From Pegea sp. RAD2-039 (lineage: Eukaryota; Chordata; Thaliacea; Salpida; Salpidae): DNA of 64,000 bases. The notes under the pieces are model-generated. The model searched no databases, was not told the origin of the DNA, and worked only from the letters and a program-made list of their open reading frames with translations. Made by a program: the position numbers and the translations under genes. The stretch's first letter is position 1. Every line of letters begins with the position of its first letter. Below, piece after piece: positions 35,867 through 56,306 of the stretch. The stretch covers positions 2,294,001 through 2,358,000 of the forward strand of contig JAQGEQ010000380.1 of NCBI GenBank assembly GCA_034620365.1, in the 5' to 3' direction.

Positions 35867-37915
35867 TTGCAAATCTATGAAGATCCTGACAAGGAAATGT
35901 GTCAGCAATCTGATTGTCTTCAAGTTGATCCTTGGGTAATCTTACAAAACGTTGGATTTCATTTACCACCTTTTGTTGCAACACATGGCGTATTGCGGGA
36001 ACAACTAAGAAGAATTTTTTCCCATAATGCACCGAAGCTTAAAGTTGTTATAGATTTAAAAGACCAAGCTTTAAGTTACTTAAAACAAGTATCAAGAAAG
36101 ATAAGGAATCAATATCTGCAACTATCATACAATTTTGATGTTTATAATACCAAACAAGCTGAAAGTGACACTTCTGCAGTTGGTAAAGTTTTTAATTTGT
36201 CTATTTTAAATGAAGATAATGATCATCTAATAGTTTCTAGTGGGTTACCATTACACGAAAACACTTTGATTATATCATCTCGTTGTGGTGGTACTGCTGT
36301 TATTACTCATGACAGAACAGCAGATTGTAGTAGCTCAAAAGTTTCTGTTAAATCAATTCTTAAACAGCCTAGTGAAGTAGATGAAAGCTTTGATAATAGC
36401 TCTGTTACAAGTGACTGCTGTAACATGAAGAGAGTTCACTTTAATAGAGGATATGAACGAGTCAAAGCAAACATACCTTTCTGTGATGATGATGATGATG
36501 AATTTGATGAAAGTGAATTTGATTTTATAGAAAAACCTGCAACAATCGATAACAGATTATCAAATAATAATAGAAATAAGATGACAGCAAATGAAAGTTT
36601 CAACAGTTTAGATGCTCAAACTAAAAAATATCTGGACTCTATTTCAGAGATGCTACCTGATTGTAAATATTCCGAAATAAATTGTTTTACAAATGAATCT
36701 CCACTTTTAAGCAGCATTGTAACCGATCCTTGTGAGTTAGATCAAATGGAGGTGATTTCTGACGCAGAGCTGCACCAAATTTTAGATGGAATGACTTTAA
36801 ACAACATACAATGTAATTCACCAGACGATAGCATTTCCAATCAAAATGTAAAACCAAGTCATGTAAATCTTGAACCCGTTTTATCAGGTACACCATGTGA
36901 TGTAAATAAATCACAGAAAAATATGATAAATAATATTGATAAGATTTCATCAGATGGAAATATTGGTCGATCAAATTGTTCTACAAATAGTAAAAATAAA
37001 ATAGCTCATCAACAAACTTGGAAAAGTTTTACTGAAAATCATATAGCAAATATCAATTGTGATAGCCAATCTATTGCAGCAGACATACAAACACCTTGTT
37101 TCTCTTCATCTGTTATTAGGCTGGTGAAAAATTTGGAAAAAAAACAAAATAGTGAATGTGATAGAGTATTAGGTAATATTAGCTTGAACAATTTAGCTCA
37201 TAATCTAGAAAACAAAACATATCAAATCGCTAATCGCAGTAGGAAAGGTTCATGTACATCTACAGATCAACTACAGTTTTCAAGAAGTTTAAATAAAGAG
37301 TTCCTCAAAGTATTTTGTGATGAAAATCAGTTACCTCTGAATGATTGTATTTCTGATTCTCAAAGTTCATTCCAAAATGCAACAAATAATTTCATTGTAG
37401 AAAAAGAAAGAGACAACTTAAGTGTAATATCTCCCGATAATAATTGTGCTGTAAACGAAATTAGAGAGCGAAGGTTTTATACAAAAGATGAAATTTGTAT
37501 AGTTACCAATCAAATTAAACGTGAAAAAACTGATAATGGATTGATAATTTCTCAAGAAACTAAATACACGGTTCGTCCACTTTATGAAAACACAGAACTA
37601 TTTACTCAAGAACAGAATAGAACTTCAAAAAGGGCTGTAAATACTAGCTCAGAAAATTCACTGAAAAGCTCTGTCCATTCTAAAAAGTCAAATTGTAATA
37701 ATGCAAACAGTTCAACTTCATCATTTTCTTCTCTCAAGAAAGACTCTTCATCATTAGTAGAAGTTGATCATGAAAATTCAAATAGTTCTTTCTTTTCATG
37801 TTCTGAAGAACAGGGCGGGTTCGAATCTTCAAGTGGGAGAAATCTAACTTGTTTTTCTACTCCTCGTGGTTCACAGTGTCAGATGTACGGTGAAGATGAT
37901 TGTATGCTTTACTGA
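35867..37915 (+). CDS. Large unrecognised Ser/Asn-rich protein or downstream exon
   Basis: An open frame of about 680 codons ending in TGA at 37915. It begins right after a good splice acceptor (TTTTTGTAG, 35858-35866) and its first in-frame Met is 10 codons in, so this is probably a terminal exon and not a complete gene. Residues 1-90 look folded (DPWVILQNVGFHLPPF, VLREQLRRIF, DLKDQALSYLKQV); the rest is Ser/Asn-rich and presumably disordered, with an acidic DDDDDEFDESEFDF stretch and the end YGEDDCMLY. I do not recognise the family. The upstream exon could be the CISD2-tail exon, which is on the same strand and has a possible phase-0 donor (GTAGAA at 35171), or an unseen exon between 35.2 and 35.8 kb. 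Confidence 0.7.
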   Translation: MQIYEDPDKEMCQQSDCLQVDPWVILQNVGFHLPPFVATHGVLREQLRRIFSHNAPKLKVVIDLKDQALSYLKQVSRKIRNQYLQLSYNFDVYNTKQAESDTSAVGKVFNLSILNEDNDHLIVSSGLPLHENTLIISSRCGGTAVITHDRTADCSSSKVSVKSILKQPSEVDESFDNSSVTSDCCNMKRVHFNRGYERVKANIPFCDDDDDEFDESEFDFIEKPATIDNRLSNNNRNKMTANESFNSLDAQTKKYLDSISEMLPDCKYSEINCFTNESPLLSSIVTDPCELDQMEVISDAELHQILDGMTLNNIQCNSPDDSISNQNVKPSHVNLEPVLSGTPCDVNKSQKNMINNIDKISSDGNIGRSNCSTNSKNKIAHQQTWKSFTENHIANINCDSQSIAADIQTPCFSSSVIRLVKNLEKKQNSECDRVLGNISLNNLAHNLENKTYQIANRSRKGSCTSTDQLQFSRSLNKEFLKVFCDENQLPLNDCISDSQSSFQNATNNFIVEKERDNLSVISPDNNCAVNEIRERRFYTKDEICIVTNQIKREKTDNGLIISQETKYTVRPLYENTELFTQEQNRTSKRAVNTSSENSLKSSVHSKKSNCNNANSSTSSFSSLKKDSSSLVEVDHENSNSSFFSCSEEQGGFESSSGRNLTCFSTPRGSQCQMYGEDDCMLY

Positions 37916-37919
37916 ATTC

Positions 37920-38810
37920 CATAGGCTTTATGCAATATGAGGTTCACAAGATTTTCAAATGTGGCATCAGAACAATCTCCTTTTGTTTGTGTAAAAAGCA
38001 AAATTTTATAAAATTCCTTTATCCAGACGATACAGAAAAAATAGTTATGTTAGACTAACAATTATTTTATTCGTAGTTTCTTTTTAACAACTTTAAACTA
38101 AGCATTGTATTACAATTGACAAAAAAGGATCACTATAGAAAGAATCATAACTTGCAATTTTTTTAGACAGTTTATTGCAGTTCTGCTAATGAATATTTTT
38201 AATTAAAAAATTCTTTTTATATTAGTAAAATATATTTTGGTATAAACTTTTGCTAAATTCTCATTTGTAAAATTAATTTCTAGTTTAGCTATACTTTTTG
38301 TAAACTATGATAGAACACTAACAATATTAAAGTTGGATTCTTTAGCATGAAAAAGTTGTTGATTACATAAATTGACAAACTATAAAAGAAGGAAAAAAAG
38401 CTTACATTTGCTAATAAAAAGATGTTACTATTGAGTTCCAGCTACTTAAATTCCATATTTAACTACTTAATAAATTTGAGCTTTAAAAATTCTACAAAAC
38501 CTACAAACATATTAGAACGTAGAATTAAAAAAAAATGATTTTCTATTTTTAACGTCAGACAAAATGTAACTAAGTGATAAAAAATGTTAAACTTATGAGA
38601 TCGGGATTATGACTATTTGTTAGAAAAACTTTGGTTTGAATTACAAATGATATAAACTAGTTATCTGATTAATGATATCAAAGTTTTAATAAGAACACTC
38701 GATACTAAAGATAGACGTAAAAGTTTTTTGTATCGTTCTTTTGACTTTTTAACACACTCTTAACGTACCAAAAGTAATGTTAAGGGTTCGTTATATAGCG
38801 TTTTATTCAA
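37920..38810. other. AT-rich 3' flank
   Basis: Nothing recognised; it should hold the 3' UTR of the preceding gene. Confidence 0.45.
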
Positions 38811-38859
38811 AATATGGCGACTAGCAACAATGATAAGTATAATAAACGCTACTTATTCA

Positions 38860-41035
38860 CAATCTATTGCCGAATAAACCAGGTCTGTAAGAAAATGACA
38901 CATTTACGTCAGCGGCAAAATACTTTACTTTTATACTACATTTTTCCCATTCAATTAATTGAACCAAACAGTAAAGATCACACGTTGTCTCATCATTGCC
39001 ATCAACGACAATTAGTCTCAACCCTAACGATGTTGAGGTACTTCTTTGAATGATCTAGTAGACCGCCAAACCTCCACACCGTCATTTACTCCCACTCTTC
39101 CGGCTAACGTTACTACTCCTGGTATCCGAACCATTAAAGTTCGTCGTCGTTTTCTGATCTTAAACTTGCAACTAGATTCGTCCCTCTCTTCATCTTCTTT
39201 CTCAGTAGTCATAATGTTGTCATCAGGATTCTACCTTATAACACTTGGTGAAACCCATCGGTATCCAACCCCTTTTATTACACCATCCTGAATAAACTTC
39301 AAGGTCCTGCTATTCATCAATAGCATCTGGATAGATCTATAAAAGAAACGTTAAACTTCTTGCTATTCGGATAGCTGGCTCGCGCGTACAGCGGATTGGT
39401 CTCCAGCAGTTCAACCTTCTTATTACCATCATGTAGGCTAGAATAAGGTCAGGAACATTTAACATTTCTTCTTCCAAAGTGATAGTGTGAAGCTCTATTC
39501 TTACTTCGTCAGATATATCTCCATCGTGGTTCCAATTTCATATCAAACTCACGATATCTCTCTGCTCTCGTAGGGAATTAGTGAACTTTATCCAAAAATT
39601 GACAAACCCATCTTCATAATCCAAAAAATTCCCGCGCTCTCTGCAACGACTTGAATTTTTAAGGGGACAAATATCCATTAGAATTTTCAAATCAGACTTT
39701 ATTTTATTTCTTTGCACACCATAACCTGGGAAACAAAGCTCTTCTACTCTATATACTGCAAGTAATTAAGGCCATTTTTGTGTCTCCGGCGTACTTAAGA
39801 ACTGTGGGTGGTACGGAGCTGTTCTACAAAAGATTTTTCTACTGAATAAACAACTCGAAAAGCAAAATAAAAAGGATAGGAAGGAAGTTCAAGTGCTTGA
39901 AAGTTTGTTGTCACGCTTCCACCATCTTTTCTTCCACCGTGATTACAACAACTTTTATGGAATTCAATATTGTTCCTTGAACTCGCTCATATCTCTCCCG
40001 CCACCGTTTGTGATTGCTCCTACATTATTCTTACTCGCAGCGAGAAAGTATACGCATCCTTATTGATCCCTGATTACATCCACTAAAGTGTATTGTTTGT
40101 TCTTTAGATCACGAGGTAAGATTTATTCTTCTACTTCCCATTTTTAGCTTTTCTACCTCAAAACAACTAGAGCGTCCGGGTTCTTTCATAAAGCTGAGTA
40201 GCACCAAATACTCATTTCTGGTCTTGGCCGTCATTGCAGATTTTTTCTTATTTCTTTTCCTATGTGGATGCTTCTTAGATGACCCAATTTGAACATCACA
40301 CGAATTACTATATTCTCTGCCTACATCTAAGACATTTAGTATGACAATTTCGTGTTTGTTTCTTCTGTAATACAGTAACTTGATTAAAGTATTCATTTTA
40401 GAACTAGAAATCTACTGTATTTGGTCTTTCATGAGTTCCATTGATTTTAATGCTTCTTGTGCAGCTCCAACCGATCTGCCAGCCCCAAAGTATTGGTTGT
40501 TTCACCGAGAATCCTCCAGTTTTACCACTTGGTTAAGGTTTCTCTAATGTTAAAGATCCACGCTCAACAACCCTTTCTTTATACCTCATGGAGCTAATCC
40601 ATCTATAAATCAATCCCTGGTCATGATATCCCGAAGTTATGCGGCTATGACACTCTTAAAATCACAATTTCTGGCGAGACGTACCAAAGTGCAGCGAAAG
40701 TCTTCTAAAGATTGACTTAGCTTCTGCTTCTCTGTGTATAGTATCCTGTCTAAAACATAGACGTTGGAGTTATTGCATGAATAGACAAAGAAGTAGTCCC
40801 TGAAAACAGGTTCCAGTACTAAAGACGTAGCCCCAAGACCTAACTAGTAGTTGCTTTAGTAAAGAAAACAGTTGATTATATTGCTTTTGCCAAAGAGCTG
40901 CGAGGAGCAAAAATTACAACTAGACTGAGATCAGTGTTGATGACAAGTATCTTAGCTTTGAGAAGGATGCTGTAGACATTACCATACAGGGAATCGCATT
41001 AATAAAGTTTGAAGTAGAGTGAAAGGCTAAACTGC
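38860..41035 (-). mobile_element. Decayed Ty3/gypsy-like retrotransposon
   Basis: A block of about 2.2 kb clearly richer in GC than the rest of the window, with a sharp return to AT-rich DNA near 41,040. On the minus strand, about 40,730 down to 40,440, one frame interrupted by several stop codons resembles the helical capsid segment of Ty3/gypsy Gag: LEDFRCTLVRLARNCDFKS, then LRDIMTRD, GIKKGLLS, and finally GAAQEALKSM. These fit the family pattern of 'F..ALR.LA..C.F', 'IRD.I..GI', 'R..LL' and an Ala-rich helix. The remainder (e.g. 40,109-40,396, basic and Lys/Arg-rich) is too eroded to assign to protease or polymerase. No LTR pair was identified. The element is inactive. Confidence 0.6.
40440..40730 (-). 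pseudogene. Broken Gag (capsid-like) remnant
   Basis: Part of the element at 38.9-41.0 kb. The frame matching the Gag capsid pattern contains several in-frame stops and is therefore not translatable as one protein. Assignment rests on pattern resemblance only. Confidence 0.55.
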
Positions 41036-41047
41036 AAATGAACAACT

Positions 41048-46265
<5,218 letters not shown>

Positions 46266-47238
46266 AATGCTTTGTATACTAAAGATGCGCGTAACCCCAA
46301 CACAGTCGAAAGCGAATAATAAATTAATTAAGTTTTAAGAGATGAGATTATACTCAATATGGATGTGAAGTGTTTGGCGAAAGATTGTAGCAATAGAAGG
46401 GAAACAAGAAAAAACGAGCTAAAGCAATATTATAGGTTGGTTCTTCATCTAATAAAAAGTAGATTCATCTACAAAATAAGCTAGTGGTTAGAAAAGGTTC
46501 TAGTACAATTTTTTTAGTAATATAATCCGGCATGATCAATAGTAATTATCAGTTGTAATAGAAATATGCTTAACAAAGTAATACAAAAAAATTCATTTTA
46601 GAAATTCAAATAATAACTACAATTTTTCACCATTAGTATAAAAACTGATAATAAACTGAAGTCAGTTTATTGCTGCAAAATTATAGAAATAGAGCGTCTA
46701 AAGTGGTCAGAAACGCAAAATTATTCATAACAAAACTTGATATTTTTTCTCAAATAGTTTTTGCTTTTCATTAACTTTAAATCTTTAGTTTTACTGTGGA
46801 ATCTATTCAATAAGTTTTTGATGAAAAAATCTTTTTACTAGTAAATGTCTTAAAATAGTAATTAATAGTTTGTTTTAAAAGTTTTCAACAAATTATTTTT
46901 AAAGGCGTAAAACAATACATAGAAATAAATTTTATTTTGTTTGTTGTTGTTTACTTGACGAGTTTTTTTCCTAAAAATTGAAAACAACAATTTCGCAAGT
47001 GATGATTCATAAAATTTAGTAGTATACTCACTATAGTTTCATTTTTTAAATTGTTATCACTTATCTTGTAAAAAATGAATATAAAAAGTTGAATCTAAAA
47101 ATATTTGTCCACATTGGTCTAATATAAACTTTTTATCAACTCAAATTATTTGATATTTTATTTACACGAAGATTTTTAACCAAGTTGAATATATTTTTTA
47201 TTAGAAAGATTTTTTATTTGCAAAAAATATTTAGCAAA

Positions 47239-51317
<4,079 letters not shown>

Positions 51318-51999
51318 TTACAATTTTGGTTATTCAATAATATTGCAAAGATTTACTTATTTTAACTAAATAAGAAATCTTCTGTAACTACTCATTTATT
51401 TAACCTGAAATAAAAAATATTACACAAGTGTATAAAAACCAAATTGAAAAAATAAGAATGTACGCTGGACATTTGTTGTAAAGTATTGTTTGAATACTAT
51501 TTATTAAAAGTAAATTTGTAGAAACTTTGATAACTACTATAGAAAGCGATGAAACTTAGTCGTCAGTATTTTTCACCAACAAACTAAACTGAAAATAAAC
51601 AAATATTTGTTAAATAAAATAAACTTTTCTGCATCATTTAATGAAGAAGTTCTCGAAACTTGTGAGTTCTCATTGCCTAGATGTTATTTTTAACAACTAA
51701 ACTGCTCTACAGATGCAATCCTGGATTAAGTGTAAAGAATTATTCAAACTTGTCTCTTTTTTTAATTTGCATTTTTAAGTTTATAAAATATTAATAATAG
51801 TAAAGTGGAAGATTTCTTTTCTAAATAATCATAAATTTTCAATTCTTTAAACCTATTTAAGCAATTAAAATAATAAGTAAATGATAATTTTTCTCTGGCA
51901 TTCATAAGATCTCTTCTTAGACGCTTAAGGAAGCCAGACATAAAATTGAGAATCGCTTAGATAAATAAACGATCAAATAGGTAAACTTTGCAAAGCTTA

Positions 52000-52890
52000 A
52001 AGGTTGGTTGTAATTATCAGAATTAGTTTGCTTATGAAAATAGTTAAAATTTTAGGTTAAGTCCTTATCTATATAAGTTTAGTTTTTTTATGTTGAATCT
52101 GTACTTTGATATTAAACAAATTTTGAATAAAATTACCTAAGTTCATTTTTGTATATCAAAAGTGGGTGACTTTGTTCAGAAAGCCAAATTGTTGATGCAG
52201 CTGCTAACGTAAATCTTTTGCAAGGTTGTTTAAATTCTAACATCAAGAATTTCATAATTACTGTTTGGATGTATTATAACATTTGTGATGCATTTTAAGT
52301 TGACATTACGTCTAAATTTTAAATTCTATTTAAATTAGTAAACTATATTTATTTGATAAAGTAGTTCATTAAGTAGCTGATAAGATTATTAATTGATTAT
52401 AATTAGATAATGATTAATTAGTCAGAAATAATTTACAGTGTTTAGAAATATTATCATCTACTTTTAATTTATTTTCTTGCAACAAACAATAACCTTCATA
52501 TTATTCTAAGATATACTTATACTTTCTATATATGTAAAGTATAAAGTTTAATATTTATGTACTTTGATAAGAAAACTAATTTCAGCTGATCTGTTAAACA
52601 AATTATTAAATATTTTTAAATATATTTTTTTGCTTATAAATTGATTAAATGTGATTCTTCCCATTTTTATATTACAATTTTACAATTATTAGCTTTGATT
52701 TGTTGGTTCTTGTAAGAAATTTTTGATATTTATGACTGTAAAAATCATTGACAAAACATTTAAATGATTTAAAAAGTGAATATTTTTTGAAAATTGTTTC
52801 TATTATACTTAAGTAGGATATTTATTCTACATTAGTTATTTTACATGAATATTTATTTACTTTTTATTAGATTCAAAAAATAAAAAATTG
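52000..52890. other. AT-rich intergenic stretch upstream of QDPR
   Basis: No gene seen; should contain the QDPR promoter. Confidence 0.45.
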
Positions 52891-52895
52891 ATAAA

Positions 52896-53603
52896 ATGGT
52901 TAATCAAGTTGTAGTATATGGTGGTTGTGGAGCCTTAGGGCGCTCAATTGTTGCCACTTTCAAAAATAAGGGAGCTACTGTAACTTCTATTGATCTATCT
53001 GTTAATGATTCTGCTGATAATAATGTTATCATAACCAATCTAAATGATTGGTGTGGTCAGCAACAAGAAGTCCACTCTAAACTTGCTGAAGTTCTTGCTG
53101 GCACTAAACTAGATGGAATATTTTGTGTTGCTGGCGGATGGGCTGGTGGAAATACTGCTAGTAAAGATTATATCAAAAATTGTGATCTTATGTGGAAGCA
53201 AAGTGTTTGGAGTTCTACTATTGCTGGTAGCCTTTCAGCAAGCTTCCTAAAAGATGGTGGAATGTTGACTCTCACTGGTGCAGAGCCAGCTTTGAAAGGA
53301 ACAAGTGGTATGATCGGGTATGGGTTAGCTAAAGCAGCTGTACAACAACTTTGTCAAAGCTTTTCTGAAGAAAAAAGTGGTCTCCCATCAAACAGTTGTG
53401 TTGCTTGCATACTTCCAATAACATTAGATACTCCAATGAATCGTAAATTTATGTCAGGTGCTGATTTTTCTACCTGGACACCATTGCAATTTGTTTCTGA
53501 TATGTTTTATTCTTGGACATCTGAAGCAGATAGTCGACCTGTTTCAGGAAGTTTGTTGAAACTTCAAACAAGTGAAGGGAAAACTACTGTTACAAAAGTT
53601 TAA
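52896..53603 (+). CDS. QDPR: Dihydropteridine reductase
   Basis: A 235-residue single-exon enzyme of the short-chain dehydrogenase family that regenerates tetrahydrobiopterin from quinonoid dihydrobiopterin with NADH, supporting the aromatic amino acid hydroxylases. The Rossmann motif VVVYGGCGALGRSIV is at residues 5-19. It is followed by LDGIFCVAGGWAGGNTASK, the NCDLMWKQSVWSSTIAG helix, GGMLTLTGAEPALKGTSGM, the catalytic Tyr and Lys in GYGLAKAAVQQLCQS, and LPITLDTPMNRKFM. Length and all key residues are normal. The start at ATG 52896 directly precedes the family N-terminus and follows an AT-rich leader. Confidence 0.98.
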   Translation: MVNQVVVYGGCGALGRSIVATFKNKGATVTSIDLSVNDSADNNVIITNLNDWCGQQQEVHSKLAEVLAGTKLDGIFCVAGGWAGGNTASKDYIKNCDLMWKQSVWSSTIAGSLSASFLKDGGMLTLTGAEPALKGTSGMIGYGLAKAAVQQLCQSFSEEKSGLPSNSCVACILPITLDTPMNRKFMSGADFSTWTPLQFVSDMFYSWTSEADSRPVSGSLLKLQTSEGKTTVTKV

Positions 53604-53899
53604 CTTTTCAAATATTTTGATGTTCTGTGAATCATTTACTTGTAGTTTTTAAGTGTTACTACTTAATGTTATAAAGTTTAAGTTTCTGATATAGTACTAT
53701 AATAATAAAACTGCTGATTTAAGCTTCCATCTTTCAAAGAATCATATTTTAATGTAGTGAAGATATTTTTGTTAGGCATATTAGATTTCATTAGCATTGC
53801 ATGATTAGGCTTGGATAATATGTATTGTTTGGTTAATATGTTACATATTTATATTATTATATCATTTTATTTTTCCCAGTTGTAGCTTAAGTAACTTAA

Positions 53900-54353
53900 A
53901 TGTCTGTTGGTAGTTTGCAAGTTAAAGAAATATCTCAAAACAGCAAAAGATGTTGTGAAAGTCTGAATAAGACTCTTCATAGGATCTCTCATGAACCTTC
54001 ATTAGGGTTGTATAGGATACAAGAAAATATTTATAAGATACTTCCTAAAGTAGCTGATTTACATAAACAATTTCGAGAAGAGAATCAGAAATTAGAGGTT
54101 TAAAAATTTAATTTTTCTTTTTTAAATGGCATAACAAGTTTAAAATAATTACATTTTTAAAAATATAACTTTTATTCATATTTAGGATCAACATTTCGAT
54201 ATTTTAACCGCCATCGATGTTGTTAAAGATATCTCTAAAACTGAAGAAACTTTTTGTAGAATTGAAAAATCGTTAGCAGCTGCAACTACCTCAGCTGCCT
54301 TAATAAATATGAAAAAGTCAAAAAGTGAAGCTGCAATTAACAAGTATGTTTAA
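53900..54353 (+). CDS. BORCS8: BORC complex subunit 8
   Basis: Two exons, 53900-54097 and 54186-54353 (phase 0). BORC sits on lysosomes and recruits Arl8 to drive kinesin-dependent movement. Exon 1 contains the family core ISHEPSLGLYRIQENIYKILP and a helical segment. Exon 2 continues DQHFDILTAIDVVKDISKTE, then AAATTSAALINMKKSKSEAA, where helical heptads predict coiled coil. About 121 residues, close to the human protein. The stop depends on splicing: read through, it ends INKYV; if the GTATGT at 54343 is used as a donor with the acceptor at 55660, a stop follows at once (INK). Both give the same product apart from two residues. Confidence 0.85.
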
Positions 54354-54359
54354 TTCGAT

Positions 54360-56300
54360 ATTTAATGTTCTTCAGTTTGTTTATAATAATTTGAAATAAA
54401 TGTAAAGTCTTTCTGCTTAAATGTTAAAAAAACATTTATATTGAAGGGTTCAATATTTTGAATTCATTGTGATTTTTAAAAAGGTTTAAAATCAATAACT
54501 TCTAAACAAACACTTGTAAATATAAAACTCAACAGTTTTCTAGTACCTATGACATCTTGTATAGAGTAGTAGTTTGATCTTTTGAATAAAATGTGAAAAT
54601 GATGAATTTCATGTCATTAATTTTTGTTTTCAGATAAAATTTTATTTACTTCTTGAATGGAAACTTCTTTTAAATAAAATTTCCAGAAGAATTTACTGAG
54701 TGGATCATATATACATCTAAGGATTTCTAAATTTGAATTATCGTTTTTTGTATCGATAAATCTTCAATCATAATTCTTTTAATGAGCAAATATTAGTTTT
54801 ACAGTTAATTTAGTGATAGTTGATCAGTATTAGTTCAAAAATGTCCACTATCAATAACATTTTTAAGTTATATTAATTTCACTAAATAATCAGACGGTTT
54901 TGATATCATTTATCATATAATCATCAAATTCAAAGTATGAAAGACAACAAATAATATAGTTCAAAAACAAAAATGTTAGAGTTAGAAATTTTCTAAATAA
55001 ATAATCTTTAGATCTTAATGACAGTTCTTCAATATTAGTGAGTTAGATTGATAGAAAATCATAATCGTTTCTTAGGAGTTCGATAAGATTAATCCTATAA
55101 AGCTCATTAATGAAGATTATAAACTGATAATATTCAGCTAATTTTGATGCTTTATTTGAGAAATTTGTAAAATAGGAAAGCGTATAATCAATATTACTCT
55201 AATTTTAAATAAATAGGAATTAGCATATTCATATAAACGTATTGATCTGTAAAACTTTCAGCATCATTTATTTGCTGTTTGTGGGTAATAAAAATCGAAT
55301 AAAATTCAGATCAAAATATCTAAAAGTTGAAATTATTACCTACAATTCAAATTGTTAATTTATATGAAAGAGAAGCCTTGACTTAGCACAGAATGATGAT
55401 TCATGCAAATATATTATTTTGTATAAGCAAATTGTCACAAAACATTACTTATAAACTTCTATAAGCTCTAAATAATTAAAATCATTTAAAAAATTACTTC
55501 AAAGATAATTTTCAACAGTTAAAAAATCAAATATTATCGAGCAAATTAAGAGATAAATTAATGATAAATAATAATAAAGCTTAGAAGAGCTTTGTATTTA
55601 TATTTAGTTTTTTATTGAGCAGACACAACACTTAATTTGATTTCTGTTTTTTTATTTAGGTGATTCAACGCCATAAAGTTACAAACTTCTTGAATCAAAT
55701 GACATCATTTGTAGATTCGTTAAGAAGTTGGTCAATAATGAATCGCTAATAACTTCAAATCTTCTAAAATAAATCGAAATTAAACGCATCAGACATTGCA
55801 TATAAAGATGCAGTGGAAAGTTTTAGATAATAAATCAAATTAAGAAATTAATTAAAAATCACACAAATTAAGAACCAACATAAAATATCAGATAGATGAA
55901 CAATTTGATGAAAGCGTTACATAATTTCTCAAACTAGTAAAGATTGTAGCGTTTTTTATGAAAAAAATATAAAACTCGATTAATGGAATCTTAACAGAGT
56001 AGTTTTGCAACAAATAGATCCAAATAACACAGTTCAGCTCGCATATAATTCAAATAAACAATTTGGAATAATACTTTTAATGTGAATATTTTATCAACTT
56101 GATATTGGTACGTAGTCTGATTACTAACATACGAATCTAGGCAATATTTGTAAAGAAGTTACTTGAACATAGGTAAGAAAATGAAGCAGTTTTAACTCTC
56201 GCTTACTTCTAAATCGCTTCCAAAGCACAAAAATAGAAAACAAAGTTGGTGGTAGCCTTTGCAAGGCTAAAACTGAATGTAAAAAAGCTACCAAGTAGTT
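54360..56300. other. AT-rich stretch between convergent BORCS8 and MAP3K7
   Basis: Nearly 2 kb, mostly without features. At 55,650-55,749 a good acceptor (TTTTTTATTTAG) is followed by an open frame VIQRHKVTNFLNQMTSFVDS ending at a stop 55,749; this may be a 3' exon of BORCS8 or of an unknown transcript. Nothing else is supported. Confidence 0.4.
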
Positions 56301-56306
56301 TGGATG

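Noticed and set aside
39024-39291. Overlapping ORFs on both strands in the GC-rich block
   Set aside because: Short, opposing and within a decayed retroelement; GC-richer sequence has fewer chance stops.
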